DNA of 64,000 nt, from NCBI GenBank assembly GCA_020832585.1, contig JAFIEL010000001.1:34711-98710 (forward strand). Reading direction: 5' to 3'. Both the position numbers and the translations under genes were made by a program. How positions within the stretch are numbered: position 1 is the stretch's first letter; each line of letters begins with the position of its first letter. Source of the DNA: Natronohydrobacter sp. GTDB taxonomy: Bacteria > Pseudomonadota > Alphaproteobacteria > Rhodobacterales > Rhodobacteraceae. Shown piece after piece: positions 20,016 to 28,597 of this stretch. The notes beneath the pieces were generated by a model, which did no database searches, had not been told where the DNA came from, and saw only the letters and a list, made by a program, of their open reading frames with translations.

Positions 20016-20048
20016 CTTTGCTGGCTATCTGAAACAAAGGACTTTTCC

Positions 20049-20936
20049 ATGACAGAAAATGCAGACCCCCGATATCGCGCGCTGGACAGTTGGGACAGCC
20101 TGACCGCGCTGCGCGCCATCTGGGAGAGCCAGATGGCGGCTGTGGCAGGCATCGGACCGGCCTTGCCCACCTTGGCCGAGGTGGTAGAAGCCGCATTGCC
20201 GCGCCTGCGCGCGGGTGGGCGGCTGGTCTATGCAGGTGCGGGAACCTCTATCCGCATTGCCGTGCAGGATGGCACCGAACTGGGGCCAACCTTCAACTGG
20301 CCGGAAGAGCGCACCCATTACCTGATCGCGGGCGGACCGGCGGCGCTGAGCCTTGGGATCGAAGGTGCGGAAGATGACGCAGAGGATGCGCGCGCACAGG
20401 TCGCAGCGGCCGAGATCGGCGCGCAGGATGTGGTGATCGGGCTGGCGGCCAGCGGGCGCACGCCTTTTACTATCGCCGCTATCGAAGCCGCGCGTGCTGC
20501 TGGCGCTCTTACTGTGGGGATTTCCTGCAATCCCGGCGCGCGGTTGCTGGAGGTTGCGGAACATGCAGTCGTCACCGAGACGGGTGCGGAAGTTGTGGCA
20601 GGTTCGACCCGGATGAAAGCGGGCACCGCGCAGAAGGTCGTCCTGAACATGATCTCGACGCAAGTGATGGTGCGGCTAGGCCATGTGCATGACGGACTGA
20701 TGGTTGACATGCGCCCGCAGAACATCAAACTTCGCGGTCGCGCGCGAGATATGGTCATGCGGATTGCGGATGTATCCCCCGAAAGCGCTGATGCCGCGCT
20801 GGAACAATGCGGCTGGCGCGTCAAGCCTGCAGTTCTGGTTGCGCTGGGCGCCTCGCCTGATCAGGCAGATGCGTCCCTCGCACAGGCAGGAGGGATGCTG
20901 CGACTGGCGATCGCGAGCTACAGGGGGGCGGAATGA
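20049..20936 (+). CDS. murQ: N-acetylmuramic acid 6-phosphate etherase
   Basis: GGRLVYAGAGTSIRIAVQDGTELGPTF, VVIGLAASGRTPFTIAAIEAARAAGALTVGISCNPGA, AGSTRMKAGTAQKVVLNMIST. Confidence 0.94.
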   Translation: MTENADPRYRALDSWDSLTALRAIWESQMAAVAGIGPALPTLAEVVEAALPRLRAGGRLVYAGAGTSIRIAVQDGTELGPTFNWPEERTHYLIAGGPAALSLGIEGAEDDAEDARAQVAAAEIGAQDVVIGLAASGRTPFTIAAIEAARAAGALTVGISCNPGARLLEVAEHAVVTETGAEVVAGSTRMKAGTAQKVVLNMISTQVMVRLGHVHDGLMVDMRPQNIKLRGRARDMVMRIADVSPESADAALEQCGWRVKPAVLVALGASPDQADASLAQAGGMLRLAIASYRGAE

Positions 20937-21667
20937 GCCTGCGGCAAGAGCTTCTGACCTCGCGCGCTGAAGCCACACCGATCTATGTCCGGCTGGCCGC
21001 GATCCTGCGCGAGAAGGTCCATCAGGGGGAATTCGCCGTGGGCGAAGCACTGCCCTCGGAACGCGATATAGCCGAGCGGATGGCAGTGTCGCGTGTCACG
21101 GTGCGAAAGGCGATAGACCTCTTGATGCGCGAGGGTGTGCTCTCGCGCAGGCAGGGATCCGGCACATATGTTGCGCCGCGGATTGAACAGCCATCTTCCA
21201 TGCTGGCCGGGTTTTCCGAAGATCTGCGCAGGCGCGGGTTGGCTGCTGGTTCCGTCTGGCTGGAAAAGGCGACCGATATGGCATCACCCGATGAGGTGAT
21301 CGCCTTCGGCTTTGCAGTGAACACGCCCGTCAAGCGCTTTCGTCGTATCCGCACTGCAAATGGTGAACCACTGGCTCTGGAACATGCGGTCGTGCCGGAA
21401 GCATATCTGCCCGATCACAACAGCGTCGATACGTCGCTTTATGCCGCGCTCGCGATGATCGGGGCAAAGCCGGTGACGGGGCTTCAGCGCGTGACGGCCT
21501 CGCTTGCGACAGAGGATGAAGCGCAGCATCTGGGCGTTCCCACTGGTGCCGCCGTGCTGCGGATCGAGCGGCGCGGCTATCTGGCCGATGGCACCATGGT
21601 CGAGTTGACGCGCTCTGCCTATCGCGGCGACCGGTATGATTTCGTCAGTGAGTTGCGTGAAATCTGA
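20933..21667 (+). CDS. GntR-family regulator with UTRA domain (NagR/HutC-like)
   Basis: ALPSERDIAERMAVSRVTVRKAIDLLMREGVLSRRQGSGTYVAPRIEQ and a UTRA-like C-terminal domain. Confidence 0.93.
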   Translation: MSLRQELLTSRAEATPIYVRLAAILREKVHQGEFAVGEALPSERDIAERMAVSRVTVRKAIDLLMREGVLSRRQGSGTYVAPRIEQPSSMLAGFSEDLRRRGLAAGSVWLEKATDMASPDEVIAFGFAVNTPVKRFRRIRTANGEPLALEHAVVPEAYLPDHNSVDTSLYAALAMIGAKPVTGLQRVTASLATEDEAQHLGVPTGAAVLRIERRGYLADGTMVELTRSAYRGDRYDFVSELREI

Positions 21668-22145
21668 ACGGCGGCAGACGCGTGGAAATATCTCTTTACA
21701 TTTACGATAGAACTTGTCAGGAATTAAGGAACCCAGCCGCCTGACACTCTGGCCGCCCGGCAAGACAGCTTTGATCCCTGTTCCTGCCAGAGTTTCCATG
21801 CGACGCTTGCCCAATACATTTCTGATTGATCTGCTGGCAATGGATTGCCATGGGCGCGAGTATGGTTGCGGCCTGGAGTCGCGGCTTCTGGAAATGTTGC
21901 TTGACCGACATGCGGTCAGGCCCGGTTCCGTGCCGCTGAATCGTGCCGTTCGGCAAGATGGGCCGACCAGACAGGATCATTACAATGTCCCGCGCTGACC
22001 GCCACCCCATGCAAGGCCGCGTATGTTCTCTTTTCGAGACAGTGCCCCTGTATGGCTCGTCTCAAATGGACAGGCCGGATGATATGCATCTGGACATGCT
22101 GTCACGTCACCTGTTTCCCGATGATGAAAAACAAGGAAAACTCCA

Positions 22146-22424
22146 ATGATCCGAACAGTTTTCGCAACAACAACTTGTCTGTTGCTTGCCCTTCCTGCGC
22201 TTGCCGATGAACGCGGGCGCTATGTCTATGCGGATTTTGAGGCCTCGGTGCCGCATATCGACCTGGAAACCTGTCCCACAGGTCTGGCAGAGGGTGATGT
22301 CATCTGTCGTGTAACGATGAATGACGATGGCTTGCACGTCTACGTTTTCGAGGCAGATGGCGCGCGCCCGTTTGTTTCGGTTCATAGCTATTTCGAGGAA
22401 GATTTCGAGTTGGTCCTGAAATAG
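22146..22424 (+). CDS. small secreted/periplasmic hypothetical protein
   Basis: signal peptide MIRTVFATTTCLLLALPALA; intact 92-aa ORF followed by a hairpin. Confidence 0.6.
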   Translation: MIRTVFATTTCLLLALPALADERGRYVYADFEASVPHIDLETCPTGLAEGDVICRVTMNDDGLHVYVFEADGARPFVSVHSYFEEDFELVLK

Positions 22425-22535
22425 GCACCTGACCAGATTATTCCCTTGCGCCAAGTATTGCGGAAGGGAATAATTCTGACTGAAACGGTCAATTTATCTG
22501 GCGCTGCCGCATGAATCGCACTATTTCAGTCGGAA

Positions 22536-22985
22536 ATGGAGTTGGATTTCATGTTCGATTATGCGTTCAAGCGCCTTGAAGGCGGGCAGTCGTGGTCGGC
22601 AGCGCAGGAGCCCGAGCTTGTTCTTTTGCGCGTGCTGATGCGCCAGTGTCGCGCCAAGGCGCGGGTCGAAGTGTTTGAGACTTGCTCCCTTCTGTTGAAT
22701 GCGCCGCAGGAGGGTGCGCAGGATTACGCAGATGCGCTGTTGAGAGTGCTTTCGTCAAGCTTGCCAAGCGGTCCGCTCATTCACGACGTGAAGGCTCCGG
22801 AACGTTCGTTTGACGAGAACTGGTTGCTTGCGATCTTCGCCGCCATCAGGCGCGCCGATCATGCCAGCATCGATTTCCTGCTGCGCGCGCGCCTTCCCTT
22901 GCATTTACGCCGACCTGTTGGCTGGCTATCGGCAGAACTGGTTCTGCGGATGCAGCAATTTGATGAGCTGAAATCCCTGAATTAG
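22536..22985 (+). CDS. hypothetical cytoplasmic protein
   Basis: 149-aa intact ORF, no recognised family. Confidence 0.5.
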   Translation: MELDFMFDYAFKRLEGGQSWSAAQEPELVLLRVLMRQCRAKARVEVFETCSLLLNAPQEGAQDYADALLRVLSSSLPSGPLIHDVKAPERSFDENWLLAIFAAIRRADHASIDFLLRARLPLHLRRPVGWLSAELVLRMQQFDELKSLN

Positions 22986-22996
22986 AATCTTTCTAA
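22982..22996 (+). promoter_or_regulatory. Irr/ICE-type box upstream of dps
   Basis: TTAGAA-TCT-TTCTAA inverted repeat matches the ICE motif TTAGAA-N3-TTCTAA. Confidence 0.6.
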
Positions 22997-23116
22997 AAAT
23001 CCTTGAAATCTACCATGAACTAGCTTAGCTAGGCTACAAGCGGGTAGCCAGCTTTTTGCCAGCCAGTCCCGTGTTGCTCAACACCTGTAATTTGCAACAC
23101 GAAAGGGGAAGGGTAT

Positions 23117-23587
23117 ATGACCCAGACAGCACATCAACTGACCGTTTCTGCCAAGGAAGCGATTTGCGAGGCGCTAAATCAAAGCGTGGCCGAAACTGTC
23201 GTCGTGACCATGCTGGCGCAGAATTTTCACTGGAACGTCAAAGGCATGGCCTTTGGTCCGCTGCATGATATGTTCCAGAAAATCTATGAGGATCATTTTG
23301 CGGCGCAAGATGATCTGGCCGAAAGGATCAAGGCGTTGGGTGGGCATGCCGAAGGGCAATTGGCGCGTATGCTCAAGCGCTCGAAGGTGGCCGAGCATGA
23401 TGGGCACGCCTCGGCCGAAGACATGATCGAAACGATGGCAAAGGCGCAAGATACCTTGGCGGCCACATTGGCAGGCACTGCAGCTATCGCTGAACAGCAT
23501 GGTGATCTGCTGACGCAGGATCTGGTTATCGGGCGTGGTCAGACCCATGAGAAATTCGCCTGGCTACTCCGTGCCCATCTGGGATGA
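23117..23587 (+). CDS. dps: Dps/ferritin-like DNA-protection protein
   Basis: MLAQNFHWNVKGMAFGPLHDMFQKIYEDHFAAQDDLAERIKALGG ferroxidase-type motif. Confidence 0.93.
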   Translation: MTQTAHQLTVSAKEAICEALNQSVAETVVVTMLAQNFHWNVKGMAFGPLHDMFQKIYEDHFAAQDDLAERIKALGGHAEGQLARMLKRSKVAEHDGHASAEDMIETMAKAQDTLAATLAGTAAIAEQHGDLLTQDLVIGRGQTHEKFAWLLRAHLG

Positions 23588-23593
23588 GTGCTG

Positions 23594-23833
23594 TCAGATC
23601 GGAGCTTTGATGCCCTTCCGGTCGCACCGCTTGCGGTAGGCGTCAGCCCAGTGGCGATATTTTCCCATATCATTCTGTTGATGCACCAGCATGTCCAAGA
23701 AGGCGCGCTGGTGCGTTTCCTTTTTCAGCTTCTTGAACATGGATTTCTGCGCTTTTGTCATCGAACAGCCAATGCAATGCCCCTCGCGTTTGAATTTGCA
23801 CACATCGATACAGGGCGACGGGATCTTGCTCAT
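23594..23833 (-). CDS. DUF1289 domain protein
   Basis: SPCIDVCKFKREGHCIGCSMTKAQK cysteine motif. Confidence 0.8.
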   Translation of the reverse strand: MSKIPSPCIDVCKFKREGHCIGCSMTKAQKSMFKKLKKETHQRAFLDMLVHQQNDMGKYRHWADAYRKRCDRKGIKAPI

Positions 23834-23874
23834 CTTTCATTCCTGACTTGCCCGCTGGGTGGGGCTGCTGCTGG

Positions 23875-24078
23875 TTACTTGGTCAGGATCAGTTTCCCCG
23901 CGCGTGTGATACGCAGCGTGTAAATCTGTCCTTGAAGTTGGATCAGGGCTGTTGTGCCGCCGCCAGTCAGGTACTCTGCCGAATGTGTCGGAATACTATC
24001 GACGCGAGGGGGCGCTGCGGGGGAGCTTTCGTGCTGCATTGGGCGGTCAGGCATGGGATATCGCCCGAATACTTGCAT
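23875..24078 (-). CDS. hemP: hemin uptake protein HemP
   Basis: C-terminal ALIQLQGQIYTLRITRAGKLILTK is the HemP signature. Confidence 0.88.
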   Translation of the reverse strand: MQVFGRYPMPDRPMQHESSPAAPPRVDSIPTHSAEYLTGGGTTALIQLQGQIYTLRITRAGKLILTK

Positions 24079-24173
24079 GGCCGTTCACATTCTGCATCAC
24101 CGTCACCCTATGACAGCAAAAATACCGATGTGCCGGGCTGACCTTGCGATTGGCTGGGCGTCTGGCTTGTTAT

Positions 24174-24190
24174 CTGACAAATTCAGTCAG
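24174..24190. promoter_or_regulatory. palindromic candidate iron-responsive operator upstream of hemP
   Basis: CTGAC-AAATTCA-GTCAG inverted repeat between the lacI-type stop and hemP. Confidence 0.45.
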
Positions 24191-24195
24191 AATAG

Positions 24196-25245
24196 TCAAG
24201 CCATGTTCGGAGGGAATGATTCTGCGCCGATGGCCATCGTCGATTCGCGCGCGATCAAGTCGACTGGCGCAAGGACAATGCGAGACGCCTCTTGCGGTTG
24301 CACCGAGTTCAGACGCGTTATCAGCTCTTCAGCCGCGAGTCGTCCAAGGCGCGTGCGATCCTGCCGAATGGTGGTCAAGGATGGCTCCACGAAACCCGCA
24401 ATCTCGAGATCGTCGAACCCGATCACGGACAGATCCCTCGGGACACTCACCCCGAGATGTTTGCAGCGCGAGATCAGGCTGAGCGCTATTTCGTCAGATG
24501 CACAGAACACTGCCGTCGGACGCTCTGGCATGGCCGCAATCTGTTCTGCGGCGAGCGCGCCTGACGCCAGCGAGAAATCTCCGGGAATGATCCAATCGGG
24601 TGCAATCGAAAGCCCAAGCTCGGCACAACGTGTCTCGAACGCAGCTTTTCGCACTTGCGCAAGGATATTGTCTGACGGGCCAGTGACGTGGCCGATCCTG
24701 CGATGACCCAAGGAAAAAAGATGATCGACCGCGAGTCGCGCGCCCAGTGCATTGTCACTGCGAATCGAGGGCAGGGACATCTCGTCGGACCATTCACAGC
24801 AGAAGACGACATTCCTGAGCATATTGGCGCTTTTCAGGGTCTCACCCATCGCGCTGGACATGTTGCCGTCGAGAGTGATCAGGCCGTCAACGCTGCCATT
24901 CAGAAGATAGTCTGAAACGACCTGACCGCGCGCGCTGGGCTGCTGGCTGTCGAAGACAAGAACCGAATAGCCATTTGCAGCCAGAACTTCGTTGATGCTC
25001 GAAAGGATTACAGAAAAGAACGGGTTGCCAAGATTTGGCACCAGCACCAGAACAGCCCCGGCGCGGCGGGTGCGCAGGTTGCGGGCGGCCTTGTTGACCC
25101 GGTAGCCTGTCGCGCGAATGGCCTCATAGACCTTTTCACGCGTCGACTCGGACAGTCGTTCAGGTTGCGTAAGGGCGCGGCTCACCGTCGCTGTCGAGAC
25201 CCCTGCGACATGCGCGACGTCCTTGATCTTGGGCTGGAGCTTTTG
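24196..25245 (-). CDS. LacI-family transcriptional regulator
   Basis: IKDVAHVAGVSTATVSRALTQPERLSESTREKVYEAI HTH; sugar-binding domain. Confidence 0.94.
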   Translation of the reverse strand, partial: QKLQPKIKDVAHVAGVSTATVSRALTQPERLSESTREKVYEAIRATGYRVNKAARNLRTRRAGAVLVLVPNLGNPFFSVILSSINEVLAANGYSVLVFDSQQPSARGQVVSDYLLNGSVDGLITLDGNMSSAMGETLKSANMLRNVVFCCEWSDEMSLPSIRSDNALGARLAVDHLFSLGHRRIGHVTGPSDNILAQVRKAAFETRCAELGLSIAPDWIIPGDFSLASGALAAEQIAAMPERPTAVFCASDEIALSLISRCKHLGVSVPRDLSVIGFDDLEIAGFVEPSLTTIRQDRTRLGRLAAEELITRLNSVQPQEASRIVLAPVDLIARESTMAIGAESFPPNMA

Positions 25246-25317
25246 CATCCGGATGCGTTGCCTTGTGTAACCTTGCGACAATTTTCTTGACAGGTTCTGG
25301 CAGCTAGGTGAAGCTGC

Positions 25318-25331
25318 TGTAATCGATTACA
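25318..25331. promoter_or_regulatory. LacI-type operator O1
   Basis: TGTAATCGATTACA perfect 14-nt palindrome. Confidence 0.85.
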
Positions 25332-25371
25332 TCGTGATTCGACACCAACAAGAGCAATCGTTAGACGAAAA

Positions 25372-25385
25372 TGTAATCGATTACA
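25372..25385. promoter_or_regulatory. LacI-type operator O2
   Basis: TGTAATCGATTACA, identical to O1, 54 bp away. Confidence 0.85.
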
Positions 25386-25460
25386 TGGTGCTGGCAAGGG
25401 AGTTTCAGGATTGCCGTCGCACCAAAGCGCACGACACTTTCGCCGTTCAGGGAGGAACGC

Positions 25461-26696
25461 ATGAAAAAGACCCTCGCATTGCTGGCCAGCACCAGCCTGA
25501 TTTCCGTCGGTTCATCCGCATTTGCGGTTGATCTTGAAGTGACGCATTGGTGGACATCGGGCGGCGAAGCCGCCGCCGTCGCCGAATTTGCGCGCCTGTT
25601 CAATGAGAAAACAGAGCACAACTGGGTTGATGGCGCGATTGCCGGGTCCGGCGGCACAGCGCGGCCCATCATGATCGGGCGCATCACCGGCGGTGATCCG
25701 ATGGGTGCCACGCAGTTCAACCACGGGCGGCAGGCCGAAGAGCTGGTCGAGGCCGGGTTGATGCTCGACCTGACCGATCTGGCAGAGGCCGAGGGCTGGC
25801 GCGATTTCGTGAACCCGACCTCGCTTCTGGATAGCTGCACTCTGGATGGTCGGATCTATTGCGTGCCGATCAACATCCATTCGTGGCAATGGCTTTGGTT
25901 GAGCCATAAGGCCTATGAAGATGCGGGTGTCCCTGTCCCAACCAACTGGGATGAGTTCGTGGCCGCCGCGCCTGCGCTGGAAGAAGCCGGGAAAATCCCG
26001 CTCGCCGTTGGCCAGCAGCCTTGGCAATCCACTGGCGCTTTCGGCGTGATGTCCATCGCACTGGCCGGTCGTGAAGCGTGGGAAGCCGTGCATATCGACC
26101 AGAATGCCGAAGTCGCGGCCGGGCCGGACTATGCGCGCGTATTCGAAGCCGCCGCCAATGCGCGCAGTTTTGCCGCCCGCTCGAACGTGCAGGACTGGAA
26201 TCAGGCCACCAATCTGGTCATCACCGGTCAGGCCGGTGGGCAGATCATGGGCGACTGGGCACAGGGTGAATTTCAGGTGGCCGGGCTTGTCGCGGGCGAG
26301 GATTATTCCTGTCTGCCGGGTCTGGGTGTGAATGAAATCATCTCGACCGGGGGCGACGCTTTCTATTTCCCCAAGGTCAACAACCCCGAAGTCGAGGCCG
26401 CGCAGCTTGAACTCGCATCCCTGATGATCTCGAAAGAGGCGCAGGTTGCCTTCAACCTGAAGAAAGGCTCGCTGCCGGTGCGCGGCGATATCGATCTGCA
26501 AGCTGCCAATGACTGCATGCAAAAAGGCCTGGAAATTCTGGCAACCGGCGCGATCCTGCCCGATGCAAACCAGACATTCTCACCCGATACGCAGGGCCAG
26601 ATCGAGGATCTGATGGTCGAGTTCTGGAATGATCCGAACTTCTCGGCAGAAGAGGCGCAGCGCCTCTATGCCGAGATCATCGCCAACGCGGACTGA
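25461..26696 (+). CDS. carbohydrate ABC transporter substrate-binding protein
   Basis: signal peptide MKKTLALLASTSLISVGSSAFA; LEVTHWWTSGGEAAAVAEFARLFNEKT. Confidence 0.93.
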   Translation: MKKTLALLASTSLISVGSSAFAVDLEVTHWWTSGGEAAAVAEFARLFNEKTEHNWVDGAIAGSGGTARPIMIGRITGGDPMGATQFNHGRQAEELVEAGLMLDLTDLAEAEGWRDFVNPTSLLDSCTLDGRIYCVPINIHSWQWLWLSHKAYEDAGVPVPTNWDEFVAAAPALEEAGKIPLAVGQQPWQSTGAFGVMSIALAGREAWEAVHIDQNAEVAAGPDYARVFEAAANARSFAARSNVQDWNQATNLVITGQAGGQIMGDWAQGEFQVAGLVAGEDYSCLPGLGVNEIISTGGDAFYFPKVNNPEVEAAQLELASLMISKEAQVAFNLKKGSLPVRGDIDLQAANDCMQKGLEILATGAILPDANQTFSPDTQGQIEDLMVEFWNDPNFSAEEAQRLYAEIIANAD

Positions 26697-26708
26697 TCCG
26701 CAAGGCCG

Positions 26709-26734
26709 TGGCCCTTCGCTATAGCGAAGGGCCA
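26709..26734 (+). promoter_or_regulatory. intercistronic hairpin/palindrome after the SBP gene
   Basis: TGGCCCTTCGCTATAGCGAAGGGCCA, 26-nt perfect palindrome. Confidence 0.7.
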
Positions 26735-26761
26735 TATTCCCCAGACAGACCGGAGGCCCTG

Positions 26762-27673
26762 ATGTCCCGCGCCAGAAGCGGCGGCGCTCATGCACGCCCG
26801 CCCATCCGAATGTTCAGAAACTTCTCGTCCAAACTCGCCGCCATCCCCATGGTTCTTGTGGGCCTTGGTGTCTTTGTTGGCGGTACGATCTGGACGATCG
26901 TTCATTCCTTCACCGACTCGCGCCTGTTGCCACGTCTGCGCTGGGTCGGGTTTGATCAGTATGAACGGCTCTGGAGCACGCGGCGCTGGCTGGTATCGAT
27001 CGAGAACCTTGCGGTCTATGGGATCGTGTCGCTGGTCCTGACCATGTGCCTGGGCTTTCTGCTGGCCGCCCTTCTGGACCGCAAGATCCGCTACGAAGAC
27101 ACGTTCCGCACGATCTTTCTTTACCCATTCGCACTGTCCTTCATCGTGACAGGTCTGGTCTGGCAATGGATCCTGAACCCGGAATTCGGCATCCAGTCGA
27201 TCATGCGGGGGCTGGGTTTCGCGAATTTCAACTTCGATCCGCTTTACAATCCTGATCTGGTCATCATCGGCTTGCTGATCGCCGGGCTGTGGCAAGGGAC
27301 AGGTCTGATCATGGTGATCATGCTGGCCGGTCTGCGCGGTATCGATGAGGATATCTGGAAAGCCACCCGCGTCGACGGAATCCCGGTCTGGAAGACCTAT
27401 GTCATCGTGATCATCCCTATGATGAAGCCGGTTTTCGTGACAGCGCTGGTGCTGGTCACAAGCGGGATCGTGAAGCTTTATGATCTGGTCGTGGCCATGA
27501 CGTCAGGTGGCCCCGGTATCGCGTCCGAAGTGCCTGCGAAATATGTCTATGACACGCTCTTCACCCGCCAGAACCTGGGGCAGGGCTTTGCCGCCTCGAC
27601 CATGATGCTGGTCACGGTCGCGATCATTCTCATCCCTTGGGCCTATATGCAATTCCGGGAGAAGCGCCAATGA
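26762..27673 (+). CDS. sugar ABC transporter permease (MalF type)
   Basis: EDIWKATRVDGIPVWKTYVIVIIPMMKPVF EAA loop. Confidence 0.92.
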   Translation: MSRARSGGAHARPPIRMFRNFSSKLAAIPMVLVGLGVFVGGTIWTIVHSFTDSRLLPRLRWVGFDQYERLWSTRRWLVSIENLAVYGIVSLVLTMCLGFLLAALLDRKIRYEDTFRTIFLYPFALSFIVTGLVWQWILNPEFGIQSIMRGLGFANFNFDPLYNPDLVIIGLLIAGLWQGTGLIMVIMLAGLRGIDEDIWKATRVDGIPVWKTYVIVIIPMMKPVFVTALVLVTSGIVKLYDLVVAMTSGGPGIASEVPAKYVYDTLFTRQNLGQGFAASTMMLVTVAIILIPWAYMQFREKRQ

Positions 27674-28593
27674 GTGCCACCGAAATCACCACGGCCACCA
27701 GAAACGCCAGCGCTGTCGCCCCGCGCGGGGCCAAGCCGAAAAACCCCTTCGCGCCGCGCAATATCATGCTCTATGGCACACTGATCATCTTCAGTATCTA
27801 CTACCTGTTGCCGCTCTATGTGATGCTTGTGACATCGCTGAAGGGCATGGCGGAAATCCGGGTTGGCAATGTGTTCTCGCCCCCGGTCGAGATCACCTTC
27901 CAGCCCTGGGTCAAGGCATGGTCTGAAGCCTGCACCGGGATCAATTGCGACGGGTTGTCGCGCGGGTTCTGGAATTCGGTGCGTATCCTGATCCCGTCGC
28001 TGATCTTGTCCGTGTCGGTTGCAGCGCTGACCGGCTACGTTCTGGCCTGCTGGCGCTTCAAGGGGTCGGAAATCTTCTTCGGCATCCTTCTGCTGGGTGC
28101 GTTCATTCCCTATCAGGTGCTCTTGTATCCGCTGGTGATCATCTTGCGCGAATTGGGGCTGTTCGGGTCGCTCTGGGGGCTGGTGCTGGTGCATACGGTC
28201 TTTGCCATGCCGATCAACGTGCTGTTGTTCCGAAACTATTTCGTCGCGCTGCCCGAAGAGCTGTTCAAGGCCGCGCGCGTCGATGGCGCAGGCTTCTGGG
28301 GGATCTTCTTTCGCATCGTGGTCCCGATGTCACTGCCGATCTTCGTGGTATCCGGCATCATACAGGTCACGGGCATCTGGAACGATTTCCTGTTCGGGGT
28401 CGTCTACACGCGACCCGAGAATTATCCGATGACCGTGCAGCTGAACAATATCGTCAATTCGGTGCAGGGCGTGAAGGAATACAATGTCAACATGGCGGCC
28501 ACGTTGCTGACGGGGTTGGTGCCGCTGGTGGTGTATTTCTTCTCTGGCAGGTTATTCGTTCGCGGCATTGCTGCCGGCGCAGTCAAGGGCTGA
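27670..28593 (+). CDS. carbohydrate ABC transporter permease (MalG type)
   Basis: EELFKAARVDGAGFWGIFFRIVVPMSLPIF EAA loop; ATGA overlap. Confidence 0.92.
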   Translation: MSATEITTATRNASAVAPRGAKPKNPFAPRNIMLYGTLIIFSIYYLLPLYVMLVTSLKGMAEIRVGNVFSPPVEITFQPWVKAWSEACTGINCDGLSRGFWNSVRILIPSLILSVSVAALTGYVLACWRFKGSEIFFGILLLGAFIPYQVLLYPLVIILRELGLFGSLWGLVLVHTVFAMPINVLLFRNYFVALPEELFKAARVDGAGFWGIFFRIVVPMSLPIFVVSGIIQVTGIWNDFLFGVVYTRPENYPMTVQLNNIVNSVQGVKEYNVNMAATLLTGLVPLVVYFFSGRLFVRGIAAGAVKG

Positions 28594-28597
28594 GGGC

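Noticed and set aside
21714-22149. Overlapping short ORFs on both strands downstream of the GntR-UTRA regulator
   Set aside because: No family match, no convincing start context, mutually overlapping; not supportable as genes by eye.
22437-22531. Inverted repeats ATTATTCCCTT...AAGGGAATAAT and GACTGAAA...TTTCAGTC as a regulatory system
   Set aside because: First is probably a terminator of the preceding small gene and the second is short and widely spaced; insufficient support for more.
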